In this document: piece after piece, positions 1 through 7,078 of the stretch
Layout: each line of letters opens with the position of its first letter
Position numbering within the stretch: position 1 is the first letter of the stretch
NCBI GenBank assembly: GCA_009776905.1
Contig: WRMX01000065.1
Location: forward strand, 1 to 16,667
DNA length: 16,667 nucleotides
Source: Oscillospiraceae bacterium
Lineage (GTDB): Bacteria > Bacillota > Clostridia > Oscillospirales > Oscillospiraceae
Direction: 5' to 3'
Made by a program: the position numbers and the translations under genes
The notes under the pieces: model-generated
The model's database searches: none
Told to the model about the DNA's origin: nothing
The model's input: only the letters and a program-made list of their open reading frames with translations

Positions 1-794
1 CCCGCCGTGATGTCGCCCCCGACATATGACGATATGGCGGGAGCGTAGTATATTTGCGCGTTTTCCGCAACGAGGAGGTCGCTCCCGGCTGCCATTTCCT
101 CGCCAAAAAGGCTTATCGGCGCGAATGGCACAATTCCCATTCCAACCGGTGAATACCCTGCAGCGAGGTGCTCCATGATCGTATTCGCGGCTATCGCGAT
201 ATATGTTATTTCGTCCGAGCTTACTCCGGAAGCTTCGCACGTTTCGCTTATCAACGACGCCAGTTGTTCGCGGATGCGCTGCGTCAGGGCTTCATGTCCG
301 TGATCCGAGCAATATTGGATGCGGCTGATGACATCGGCGCCATAAGTGCGTTGCGCGTTGACTCCGCTGGCGGTCGCTAGCCTGGCTCCGGTCGCTATGT
401 CTGTGAGGTGCGCCACTACCGTGGTCGTGCCGATATCGACCGCAATGCCATATCGCCCTCCCGCCGCGGTCTTTTCTGCGGTTTCAGCAACGGCACGCGT
501 TTCCGCGCCCGTCGTAGCCTCTGCGGCCCGCGCCCCACCGTCCGCGATTTTCATTTCCATGTTGTCAGGGAGATAGACATCCATGTCTCCGTCTATCAAT
601 GTACGGCATGCGAGCACCTCTTCGCCGTCCGGACTGAGCCGCACGCGGCACTTGCCGCATTTTCCCTGCCCGCCGCATGGGGAATCGAGAAAAATCCCTG
701 CCGTGCCGATAACCCCCAGCAACGACTCGCCTGTCTCGCCTGTCGCTTCATGGATAGACTCCCCCGAGCGATATATCCTTATACAATGCGCCAT
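1..794 (-). CDS. RACo-like corrinoid activation protein: 2Fe-2S ferredoxin plus ASKHA ATPase (3' end cut off by window edge)
   Basis: Only the first ~264 codons are present; the gene runs off the left edge. The start is ATG at 794 with AGGAG about 7 nt upstream. Residues ~1-75 are a plant-type 2Fe-2S ferredoxin domain with the cysteine pattern C40, C46, C49 (CGGQGKCGKC) and C63. A low-complexity Ala/Glu/Thr linker (~85-112) follows. The ASKHA/DUF4445 ATPase then begins with the phosphate loop DIGTTT (120-125), NAQRTYGADVISRI (146-159) and YVGGDITA at the cut end. In characterised relatives (RACo of acetogens and methyltransferase systems) this architecture uses ATP to reduce inactive Co(II) corrinoid proteins to Co(I). 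Full-length members are ~600 residues or more, so well over half is missing. The partner corrinoid methyltransferase genes, if any, would lie off the left edge. The family call is firm; the specific partner is unknown. The neighbour on the right is divergent. Confidence 0.88.
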   Translation of the reverse strand, partial: MAHCIRIYRSGESIHEATGETGESLLGVIGTAGIFLDSPCGGQGKCGKCRVRLSPDGEEVLACRTLIDGDMDVYLPDNMEMKIADGGARAAEATTGAETRAVAETAEKTAAGGRYGIAVDIGTTTVVAHLTDIATGARLATASGVNAQRTYGADVISRIQYCSDHGHEALTQRIREQLASLISETCEASGVSSDEITYIAIAANTIMEHLAAGYSPVGMGIVPFAPISLFGEEMAAGSDLLVAENAQIYYAPAISSYVGGDITA

Positions 795-834
795 ATTTTT
801 TCTCCTCTTTTTAACAGTGTCAATAACTTTTCGC

Positions 835-863
835 TTGATGAAACCGCTATCTCGTGGTATTTT
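835..863 (+). promoter_or_regulatory. Candidate sigma-A promoter for the flavin oxidoreductase gene
   Basis: TTGATG at 835-840, a 17-nt spacer, then TATTTT at 858-863, preceded by TGG (an extended -10 TGn). Each hexamer matches the consensus at 4 of 6 positions. The predicted transcript start (~870) leaves room for the GGAGGAG ribosome binding site at 894-900 before the TTG start at 908. The whole 113-bp gap (795-907) is AT-rich and separates two divergent genes, so it should hold both promoters. No convincing minus-strand promoter could be placed. Confidence 0.4.
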
Positions 864-907
864 ATCATTATGGGAATGAATTATCAATATTTTGGAGGAG
901 CTTGAAG

Positions 908-2830
908 TTGGATATTATAAAATATAAGAATCTGTTTGCGCCCTTGCACCTTGCGGGGACACTTTTCAGGAACAGGATTTTTGCTGCGCCGACAGGCCAC
1001 AGCTCACAATCGGGCTCCGCGTTCTTTTACGGCCGGCGGGCCATGGGCGGCGCTGCATCGGTCTGCACGGGCGAGCTCGCGGTTGATGCAAAATACGGCC
1101 GCGGCCTGACGACGCGCCCGACCATCGACGAGGTACGCATATCATTGTCAAAGATGACCAACGTGGTTTCCGGCTACGGTGCCGTCCCGACTGCGGAGCT
1201 GTTCCACGCGGGCATGTACGCGAACAGGGATGTCAAAACCCCCGGCATGGCTTACGGCCCCGTCGCTTGCGAAATAGACGGCAGGATCGTCGAAGAAATG
1301 CCCGAAGACATCATCGAATATACAATTTCCAAATATGCTGAGGCGGCCATGACCGCCAAAAAGTGCGGATTCGGCTCCATCCTCGTCCATGCCGGGCACG
1401 GCTGGCTGTTGCAGCAGTTCATGTCCCCCCTCATCAACACGAGAAATGATAAATGGGGAGGCCGCGACATCGAGAACCGCGCGCGTTTGACCGTCGCAGT
1501 GTGCGATGCCATACGTAAGGCTATCGGGCCTGTCATCCCCATCGAGGTGCGCATCAGCGGCAGCGAGAGGTATGAGGGAGGATATGATATCGATGAAGGC
1601 ATAGCTTTCGCGAAGCAGCTTGAGGGCCATGCGGACTTGATTCATGTTTCCGCCGGCAACCATGAGGTTTCCGAGGTGTTCACTGTGACGCATCCTAGGA
1701 TGTTCCTCGGAGACGGACCCAATGTCTATCTCGCCGCCGAAATCAAAAAGCACGTCAAAACGCCTGTCGCTACTGTCGGCGCTCTTGGCGAGCCTGATAT
1801 GCTGGAGGATATCATCGCTTCCGGCAAGGCCGACGTGGTCGAAATGTCACGCAGCCTGATTGCTGACCCCGATCTGCCAAATAAGATCCGCACGGGCAAT
1901 GTAACGGCAATAAATATGTGCCTTCGCTGCTTGTCATGCTTTTCGCACGAGGTCACGGTCGGCGAGAAGTATTGCGCCATCAACCCCGAGATGGGCCGCA
2001 TTGGCGAGGCTCCGCTTTTTGAACAGAAGGCTAAGACAAAGAAAAAGGTCTGCATTGCAGGCGGGGGAATAGGCGGCATGCAGGCCGCGCTCTCATGCGC
2101 GGAATATGGCCATGAAGTCATATTGGTCGAAAAATCAGGAGCTTTGGGGGGCGCCGTGTTGTGCGAGCGGAATGTGCCTTTTAAGAGAAAGATGGGCATA
2201 TATATCGATACGCAGAAGACTAAGCTCAAGCAAGCGGGAGTGGAAATTTTGTTGAACACGCCTTTTACGCCGGCCCTCGCCGACAAGCTTCAGCCTGACG
2301 TCATCATCGCTGCTGTCGGGTCGCACCAAGCCCGGCCTTATATCGACGGCATCGACGGAGATAATGTTTTCAGCGCGGAACACGCTTTCATGCATACGAA
2401 AGATATCGGCAACAGCGTCGCGATATTGGGAGCGGGCCTTGTCGGGCTGGAGCTGGCACTGTATTTGTCGATGCTGGGGAAAAAGGCCTCCGTCATCGAG
2501 ATAACGGATAAAATCAGCGATGACGGCAATTTCATGCACACCGAGGGTTTGAAGATCGAGTTGAAGAACCATGGGGTGAATCTCTTTTTTAATACTGTCG
2601 CAGAGAAAATCGACTCGCAGGGCGTTCTTTGCACGGGTCCCGAGGGCACGATGAATGTCGCTGCGGAGACTGTCATTTATGCGACCGGGCGCGTGCCGTT
2701 GCAGGAAGTCGCGCTTGCGTTGAACTACAGCGCGCCCGAGTTCTATATGCTTGGCGATTGCGTAAGGCCGTCGGACATTACTGCCGCAACCGCGGCGGCC
2801 TACGAGACGGCGAAAAACATCAGCAGATGA
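908..2830 (+). CDS. NADH:flavin oxidoreductase / enoate-reductase-type Old Yellow Enzyme with 4Fe-4S and FAD/NAD(P) domains
   Basis: 640 residues from a TTG start at 908, chosen because GGAGGAG (894-900) sits 7 nt upstream and the protein then opens in family style (MDIIKYKNLFAPLHL). An in-frame ATG at 854 has no ribosome binding site. Residues ~1-330 form the FMN TIM barrel of the Old Yellow Enzyme family, with HAGHGW at 161-166 and the FMSP...NTRNDKWGG segment behind it. Cysteines 338, 341, 344 and 356 form a 4Fe-4S site. A dinucleotide fold begins with GGGIGG (385-390, FAD) and a second with GAGLVG (508-513, NAD(P)H). The architecture matches 2,4-dienoyl-CoA reductase, trimethylamine dehydrogenase, 2-enoate reductase and Bai-type enzymes, which move electrons from NAD(P)H through FAD and Fe-S to FMN to reduce an activated C=C bond. 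The substrate cannot be assigned. It is likely cytoplasmic. The divergent RACo-like gene is its only redox neighbour. Confidence 0.9.
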   Translation: MDIIKYKNLFAPLHLAGTLFRNRIFAAPTGHSSQSGSAFFYGRRAMGGAASVCTGELAVDAKYGRGLTTRPTIDEVRISLSKMTNVVSGYGAVPTAELFHAGMYANRDVKTPGMAYGPVACEIDGRIVEEMPEDIIEYTISKYAEAAMTAKKCGFGSILVHAGHGWLLQQFMSPLINTRNDKWGGRDIENRARLTVAVCDAIRKAIGPVIPIEVRISGSERYEGGYDIDEGIAFAKQLEGHADLIHVSAGNHEVSEVFTVTHPRMFLGDGPNVYLAAEIKKHVKTPVATVGALGEPDMLEDIIASGKADVVEMSRSLIADPDLPNKIRTGNVTAINMCLRCLSCFSHEVTVGEKYCAINPEMGRIGEAPLFEQKAKTKKKVCIAGGGIGGMQAALSCAEYGHEVILVEKSGALGGAVLCERNVPFKRKMGIYIDTQKTKLKQAGVEILLNTPFTPALADKLQPDVIIAAVGSHQARPYIDGIDGDNVFSAEHAFMHTKDIGNSVAILGAGLVGLELALYLSMLGKKASVIEITDKISDDGNFMHTEGLKIELKNHGVNLFFNTVAEKIDSQGVLCTGPEGTMNVAAETVIYATGRVPLQEVALALNYSAPEFYMLGDCVRPSDITAATAAAYETAKNISR

Positions 2831-3011
2831 ACGAGGCAGGGGATGCTTGCCCATCCCGCAATGCACCGGAAAACGGTCGAGGCAGGACTCGCCCCTAAAC
2901 GCCCCAATCAGGCATGGTTTTCTTAACATGCTGACATTGAGTCACGCTTTTGTGTAGGGAGTCTGGGGGGAGTGTGGAACCCCCACGTAAAAAGAAGCCA
3001 TAAGGAGCCAT
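2831..3011. other. Intergenic gap with two small stem-loops, no gene seen
   Basis: Between the oxidoreductase stop and miaB. A 6-bp stem with a 6-nt loop (GGGATG 2840-2845 / CATCCC 2852-2857) lies 9 nt after the stop but has no T tract, so it is at best a weak terminator. A second GC stem can form between the G run at 2965-2970 and CCCCC at 2980-2984. It overlaps a 15-bp sequence (2974-2988) repeated exactly at the 3' end of miaB. AAGGAG at 3002-3007 is the miaB ribosome binding site. No clear promoter was found. Confidence 0.45.
2974..2988 (+). repeat. 15-bp exact repeat, upstream copy (miaB leader)
   Basis: gtggaacccccacgt occurs here, 23 nt before the miaB start, and again at 4569-4583, where it encodes the end of MiaB. 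It contains a GTGG/CCAC mini-hairpin. Confidence 0.6.
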
Positions 3012-4586
3012 ATGGAGTCGGCGTCAATGGAATTGGTTAAACAAAAAGCCATCATGCAGCGCATTAAAGAGAAAAACGCGGCGCTGCCGTCGCAACCGCT
3101 GGCATATGTCGATACGTACGGTTGCCAGCAAAATGAATCTGACAGCGAAAAACTGCGAGGAATGCTCGCAGAGATGGGTTATGCCTCAACAACCGACGAA
3201 TATGCGGCGGACGTAATAGTCATCAACACATGCGCCATACGCGAAAACGCTGAAAACCGAGTATACGGCAACATAGGGGAGCTCATACATACAAAAAAGG
3301 CAAAGCCGTCGCAAATCATCGTGTTTTGCGGATGCATGGCTGCGATGCCTGAAGTCCGAGACAAAGTTGAGCAGATATATCGGCATGTGGATCTGATGTT
3401 CGGGCCCAATGAGCTTTGGCGCTTCCCGGAGCTGCTCGATGCGCGGATGTCATCCCCGCATGCGCGAAAACTGCTCGCCCATATGCCTATCAGCAACGAA
3501 CACCTGCTCCGGCACGCGCAAAGCACCGCCGAACAAGCACCCGCGCACACGCATAGCAACCTCGAACAACCACCCGCGCACGCGCATAGCAACCTCGAAC
3601 ACCCGCTCGCCCATGCGCAAAGCACCGCCGAACAATCGCGCATACCACCGATCATCGAAGGGCTCCCCATGAAGCGCGACGGAACGATCAAAGCATGGCT
3701 GCCGATAATGTACGGTTGCGACAACTTTTGCTCATATTGCATCGTGCCATACGTGCGCGGCCGCGAGCGCAGCCGAAAGCCATCCGACGTGGTCAGCGAA
3801 GCCCGCGATCTCGTTGAAAAAGGCTATAAGGACATCACCCTTCTGGGGCAAAACGTCAATTCATATGGAACTGGTCTGTCGGAGGAAACGAATTTTGCCG
3901 ATATTATCAGGCGAATAAATGACATAAGCGGAGAGTTCCTGATACGCTTTATGACAAGCCACCCCAAAGATGCATCGCCGGAGTTATTTAAAGCAATGGC
4001 AGAGAGCGAGAAAGCGGCCAAGCACATCCATCTTCCGTTTCAAGCTGGAAATGACCGCATACTCAAGTTGATGAACAGGGGATATTCGCAGGAGCAATAT
4101 CTGGATAAACTCGCCATGGCGCGAGAGCTGATGCCTGATATCGTTATCACCAGCGATGTGATTGTCGGGTTTCCGGGAGAAACTGACGATGAATTTGAAG
4201 ATACGCTCCGCCTTATCAAAAAGGCGCGCTTCGATGCGATGTTCACGTTCATATATTCAAAGCGGCCGGGGACTCCCGCAGCGGAACTGCAGGACCCGGC
4301 CACTCGCGATGAAAAGCAATCGCGTTTCGACAAATTGCTGGAGATTCAAAACGCGATTTCAAAAGAGAAGCACATGCAATATATTGGGAAGACCATTCGC
4401 GTGCTGGTGGACGAGGCTTCCGGAGAGGGATCTTTTCCTGTCAAGGCGCGAACCAATGGGGGGCGGCTCGTCCATCTGCCTGTTGAAATGGCCGGCTCAT
4501 TGGGGAGCTTCGTCAATGTTGGAATAACCGATTGCAACTCATGGTCGCTGTTCGGAGCGGAGGCGGAGGTGGAACCCCCACGTTAG
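3012..4586 (+). CDS. miaB: tRNA-2-methylthio-N6-dimethylallyladenosine synthase (radical SAM methylthiotransferase)
   Basis: 524 residues; ATG at 3012 with AAGGAG 4 nt upstream. MiaB adds the 2-methylthio group to i6A37 of tRNAs reading UNN codons, acting after MiaA, which is encoded further along this window. The N-terminal UPF0004 domain carries the auxiliary-cluster cysteines C38 (DTYGCQQNESD), C74 (VINTCAIRENAENR) and C108 (FCGCMAA). The radical SAM motif is C236-x3-C240-x2-C243 (YGCDNFCSYCIVPYVRGRERSR). A C-terminal TRAM domain fits ~455-515. Three features are odd. Residues ~168-211, between UPF0004 and radical SAM, are four 11-residue tandem repeats rich in His, Ala and Gln, a place where relatives have a short variable link. 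The protein is therefore longer than usual. The last residues (EVEPPR) and stop codon lie inside repeat sequence that also occurs upstream of the gene. All catalytic cysteines are intact, so the enzyme is expected to be active. Confidence 0.95.
   Translation: MESASMELVKQKAIMQRIKEKNAALPSQPLAYVDTYGCQQNESDSEKLRGMLAEMGYASTTDEYAADVIVINTCAIRENAENRVYGNIGELIHTKKAKPSQIIVFCGCMAAMPEVRDKVEQIYRHVDLMFGPNELWRFPELLDARMSSPHARKLLAHMPISNEHLLRHAQSTAEQAPAHTHSNLEQPPAHAHSNLEHPLAHAQSTAEQSRIPPIIEGLPMKRDGTIKAWLPIMYGCDNFCSYCIVPYVRGRERSRKPSDVVSEARDLVEKGYKDITLLGQNVNSYGTGLSEETNFADIIRRINDISGEFLIRFMTSHPKDASPELFKAMAESEKAAKHIHLPFQAGNDRILKLMNRGYSQEQYLDKLAMARELMPDIVITSDVIVGFPGETDDEFEDTLRLIKKARFDAMFTFIYSKRPGTPAAELQDPATRDEKQSRFDKLLEIQNAISKEKHMQYIGKTIRVLVDEASGEGSFPVKARTNGGRLVHLPVEMAGSLGSFVNVGITDCNSWSLFGAEAEVEPPR
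3513..3644 (+). repeat. Four tandem 33-bp in-frame repeats inside miaB
   Basis: Four 33-bp units at 3513-3545, 3546-3578, 3579-3611 and 3612-3644, each encoding 11 residues. Units 1 and 4 share HAQSTAEQ; units 2 and 3 share HSNLEQ/H, giving an A-B-B-A order with an AH-type link. The period is a multiple of three and the reading frame stays open. This looks like coding minisatellite expansion at a tolerant interdomain loop. Confidence 0.85.
4569..4583 (+). repeat. 15-bp exact repeat, downstream copy (3' end of miaB)
   Basis: Identical to 2974-2988. It supplies the last codons of miaB and runs straight into the first 40-bp direct repeat at 4583, so the extreme C-terminus of MiaB is repeat-derived. 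Confidence 0.6.
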
Positions 4587-4622
4587 CGTTGCGAGTCGCT
4601 AATATATGCCATACGCCCCCAT
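4583..4622 (+). repeat. 40-bp imperfect direct repeat, copy 1
   Basis: Starts with the miaB stop codon and matches 4655-4694 at 34 of 40 positions, counted by eye. Both copies contain gttgcgagtcg and end in atacgcccccat. The copies are 72 bp apart. The 136-bp gap between convergent miaB and purM consists largely of these repeats; no clear intrinsic terminator was found for either gene. Confidence 0.75.
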
Positions 4623-4654
4623 CCCGAGCGGCATACCTGGCGAAATCCCCGAGA

Positions 4655-4694
4655 TTAATGTTGCGAGTCGTAAATACATGCAATACGCCCCCAT
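4655..4694 (+). repeat. 40-bp imperfect direct repeat, copy 2
   Basis: Second copy of the unit at 4583-4622, with six mismatches. It ends 28 nt before the purM stop codon. Confidence 0.75.
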
Positions 4695-4722
4695 ATCAGA
4701 CCGGAACCCGTACCAGATGACC

Positions 4723-5805
4723 TTACCAATTCAGCTCATTATGAAAAGCGATTTTGCTTGCTCCCGATGATATCGTGCCGATGGGGTAGCATTCATGGCG
4801 CCGCGCTACATGCTCCATCACAGCGGCCGCGTCCCCCGGCGCTGCGACGATGACAAGCCCCACCCCGCAGTTAAACGTGCTCAGCATCTCGCTGTCGGAA
4901 ATATTGCCATAGCTCCTGATGCGGTTGAAGAGCGCCAGGGGCTTAATCTTTCCCAAGTCAATCTCCGCGCATTTCCCATCGGGGATTATTCGCACCAAGT
5001 TGCCCTCTATGCTGCCGCCGGTTATATGCGCCATGCCTTTGACGCCATTGGCGCTATCGATGCCCTTCACCGCCGCATAGTATGCTGTGTGCGGTTTCAT
5101 TATCGCCTCGATGAATGTTTCGCCGCATATCGTCTCTTCTTTTATTTGGGGCTTCTTATCCATCAGCGATCTCACGAGGGTGTACCCATTCGTATGCAGC
5201 CCATTGGAAGCGACGGCAATGATGACATCCCCTTCCGCGATCTTTGACCCGTCGATTATTTTGTCTTTCTCGACAATGCCGGCAATGCTTGATGTCAGAA
5301 TATACGTGCCGTCGTCAACTATGCCGGGCTGGACAGATGTTTCCCCGCCAACCAGCACGCATTCATTTGCCCTGCATGCATCCGATATGCCTTTTATTAT
5401 GCTTTTGACTGTTTCTCTGTCTGCTTTGCCGCAGACGATCGTGTCCAGCACAGCGAGCGGGGCCGCTCCCATCACGATGATGTCGTTGACAAGGTGGTTG
5501 ATCATGTCGTGGCACACGGATTCGACATATCCATATTCGACTGCCAGTTTCTGTTTTGATCCCGGTTCTTCGGTCTTTAACACCAGAATGGGGTGGGAAA
5601 TATTGTCAAACTTGATGTCATACAGCGATGCAAAGGGTCCGAGCCCATTGAGCGCGCGGGGGTTGTCCGTCGAAATATATTCGCTCATTTCTTTTTTGAC
5701 GGAGTCCAGGTGGTTGATGTCGATGCCCGCGCTGCTGTATGTGAATGTTTCCTGCGTGTCATTTCCTTGTCTCGTGCTTTGTTCTTCGTTCATGTTTGCG
5801 TTCAT
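4723..5805 (-). CDS. purM: Phosphoribosylformylglycinamidine cyclo-ligase (AIR synthase), divergent clostridial type
   Basis: 360 residues. The ATG at 5805 was chosen because GGAG lies 4 nt upstream and family homology begins ~20 residues later (TYSSAGIDI). An in-frame ATG at 5919 lies within the promoter region and has no ribosome binding site; an ATG at 5793 is an alternative. PurM closes FGAM to AIR with ATP in de novo purine synthesis. Family hallmarks are VNDIIVMGAAPL, GGETSVQPG, VEKDKIIDGSKI, SNGLHTNGYTLVR, AHITGGSIEGNLVRIIP and STFNCGVG. The usual glycine-rich DGVGTK segment is replaced by EEPGSK at 79-84, a variant I associate with a clostridial subfamily. A related AIR-synthase-fold role therefore cannot be fully excluded. 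The gene stands alone, without other pur genes, is convergent with miaB and is divergent from the Alr-like gene. Its leader has a good promoter but no recognisable purine riboswitch. Confidence 0.82.
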   Translation of the reverse strand: MNANMNEEQSTRQGNDTQETFTYSSAGIDINHLDSVKKEMSEYISTDNPRALNGLGPFASLYDIKFDNISHPILVLKTEEPGSKQKLAVEYGYVESVCHDMINHLVNDIIVMGAAPLAVLDTIVCGKADRETVKSIIKGISDACRANECVLVGGETSVQPGIVDDGTYILTSSIAGIVEKDKIIDGSKIAEGDVIIAVASNGLHTNGYTLVRSLMDKKPQIKEETICGETFIEAIMKPHTAYYAAVKGIDSANGVKGMAHITGGSIEGNLVRIIPDGKCAEIDLGKIKPLALFNRIRSYGNISDSEMLSTFNCGVGLVIVAAPGDAAAVMEHVARRHECYPIGTISSGASKIAFHNELNW

Positions 5806-5821
5806 TCCTCTCCGGTCCTGA

Positions 5822-5862
5822 AGCCACCATCCACGCCCTTGCGCTCCGCGTGAATTGCAACG
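5822..5862 (-). repeat. Dispersed repeat element in the purM leader (short form)
   Basis: Two blocks separated by 4 nt: 5847-5862 reads cgttgcaattcacgcg on the minus strand and is identical to 7079-7094 on the plus strand; 5822-5842 matches 7208-7228 at 18 of 21 positions. It ends 16 nt before the purM ATG. Relative to the copy before mutL it is inverted, so the pair flanks the Alr-like gene. Confidence 0.65.
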
Positions 5863-5900
5863 TCCTGAACAGATACGTTTTTTATAATTTCGCTCTGGAA

Positions 5901-5929
5901 ATTCTACTATAAATATCATATAATATCAA
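5901..5929 (-). promoter_or_regulatory. Sigma-A-type promoter for purM
   Basis: On the minus strand TTGATA (5929-5924), a 17-nt spacer, then TAGAAT (5906-5901); each hexamer matches the consensus at 5 of 6 positions. The predicted start near 5893 gives a leader of ~88 nt before the ATG at 5805. That leader contains a repeat element also present upstream of mutL (5822-5862). Confidence 0.6.
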
Positions 5930-5999
5930 CAATTATAGCAGCCATTGATTGAGTTGATACTTTTAAGATACATTCATATTGTAAAAAGGGTGAAAGATT

Positions 6000-7064
6000 A
6001 TGAAAAACCTCGTGATAGACCTACGCGTCGTTCGCAACAATCTTCGCGCGATAAAAGAGCTTGCAGAGGGCGTTCATATCTTTGCTGATCTCAGCGCAAA
6101 CGCGGGCGGGATGGGGTTGCTGCAAATAGCCGGGTTTTTGCGCGATGAGGGAATCCGCAACTTCGCCGTGTCCGACCCCGGCGATGCCAGGATGCTTCGT
6201 CAAAACGGGTTCGCCAACGAGCGCATAATGATGCTCCGCAGCACCGCGGACCCTGATGAAATCTCCGAGCTTCTATCCCTTGGCGTTGTTTGCACGGCAG
6301 GGTCATATGATTCTGCGGTTGCGATCAATGGCATTGCAGAATCGCGGCGTATGATAGCGCAGATCCAGGTGAAGATCGATACCGGTCTGGGCAGGTATGG
6401 CTTTCAGCCTTCTGAGCTGGATAAAGTCGCCGCGATATATAAATATATGTCCAGCTTGAAGGTCATCGGCACGTTCACAACATTCGCCGCTTCCTGGCGC
6501 AGCAAAAAACTAACCATGCTGCAGCTTGAGAAATTCAATACCGTTCTGGACAGACTCATCGATATGGGTCTGGAACCGGGCGCGGCCCACGCTTGCGATT
6601 CTGCCGCTTTGTTTAAATACAATATCGAGCTGATGGATGCCGTGCGCGTTGACACCGCGCTTTCCGGCAGGATTCCCGGCAAAAACATCTCCGCCCTTTC
6701 GCGTGTGGGATATATCGAGGCGGGTTTGGAGGAGGTCGGCTGGTTTCCAAAGGGGCATTCGATCGGCGCCGAGCATGGTTTTGTCACAAAGGCGCCTACA
6801 AAAATCGCCGTTTTGTCTGTCGGGTATTTTCACGGTTTCGGGGTTGATCGTTATTTGGTCGAGCGGAGTCTTTTTGATATCGCCAAATGGCGCCGCAGGA
6901 AGGCGTATGTCCGCATCAATGACCAAAAAGCGCGCGTCCTTGGCAGCGTCGGTTTGTTGCACACGATGGTCGATGTGACCGCCATCGATTGCACTGTCGG
7001 CGATGTTGCGCTCTTGGATGTCGATCCTGTGAATGTTAAGGGGTTGCCGATCGTTTATAGGTAG
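6000..7064 (+). CDS. Alanine-racemase-fold protein lacking the PLP lysine and catalytic tyrosine (probable pseudoenzyme)
   Basis: 354 residues; ATG at 6000 with AAAGGGTG about 7 nt upstream. Whole-length similarity to alanine racemase is clear: an N-terminal barrel with SANAGGMG (32-39) where racemases have KANAYGHG, VKIDTGLGRYGF from 124, GTFTTF (157-162), HACDSAAL (197-204), VRVDTALSG (215-223), then a C-terminal beta domain with LSVGYFHGFG and VLGSVGLLHTMVDVT. Against the family the PLP-binding Lys is S32, the adjacent Tyr is G36, the His of the usual GTFTHF is T161, the Asn of HACNS is D200, the Tyr of LYG is S222, and the second catalytic base Tyr (PVSYG/IGYGN region) is A257. K125, the usual carbamylated Lys, and R216 remain. 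The frame is open along its full length, so this is not a decayed gene. Racemase activity is unlikely; a structural, sensing or new function is inference. It is divergent from purM and flanked by inverted repeats. Confidence 0.85.
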   Translation: MKNLVIDLRVVRNNLRAIKELAEGVHIFADLSANAGGMGLLQIAGFLRDEGIRNFAVSDPGDARMLRQNGFANERIMMLRSTADPDEISELLSLGVVCTAGSYDSAVAINGIAESRRMIAQIQVKIDTGLGRYGFQPSELDKVAAIYKYMSSLKVIGTFTTFAASWRSKKLTMLQLEKFNTVLDRLIDMGLEPGAAHACDSAALFKYNIELMDAVRVDTALSGRIPGKNISALSRVGYIEAGLEEVGWFPKGHSIGAEHGFVTKAPTKIAVLSVGYFHGFGVDRYLVERSLFDIAKWRRRKAYVRINDQKARVLGSVGLLHTMVDVTAIDCTVGDVALLDVDPVNVKGLPIVYR

Positions 7065-7078
7065 GCGGTCGTCTGTTT

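Noticed and set aside
814..823. Minus-strand TTGACA as -35 box for the RACo-like gene
   Set aside because: A -10 at 17 nt spacing would fall on the start codon, after the ribosome binding site, so it cannot drive this gene from that position.
408..905. Open frames on the plus strand over the left end (e.g. 165 codons)
   Set aside because: They are antisense to the RACo-like gene, whose ferredoxin and ATPase motifs are clear, and have no ribosome binding site or family resemblance.
3513..3644. Regularly spaced 33-bp repeats, CRISPR-like at first sight
   Set aside because: Units are contiguous with no unique spacers, stay in the miaB frame and encode a clean 11-residue repeat.
4532..4720. 62-codon plus-strand frame with repeated LRVxNxCxTPP segments
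   Set aside because: It overlaps the end of miaB and its internal repetition only reflects the two 40-bp DNA repeats; no ribosome binding site.
5806..5893. Purine riboswitch in the purM leader
   Set aside because: The ~88-nt leader lacks a recognisable three-way-junction purine aptamer; only the dispersed repeat is visible.
5806..5919. N-terminal extension of PurM from an ATG at 5919
   Set aside because: No ribosome binding site there, the region contains the likely promoter, and PurM homology starts well after the ATG at 5805.
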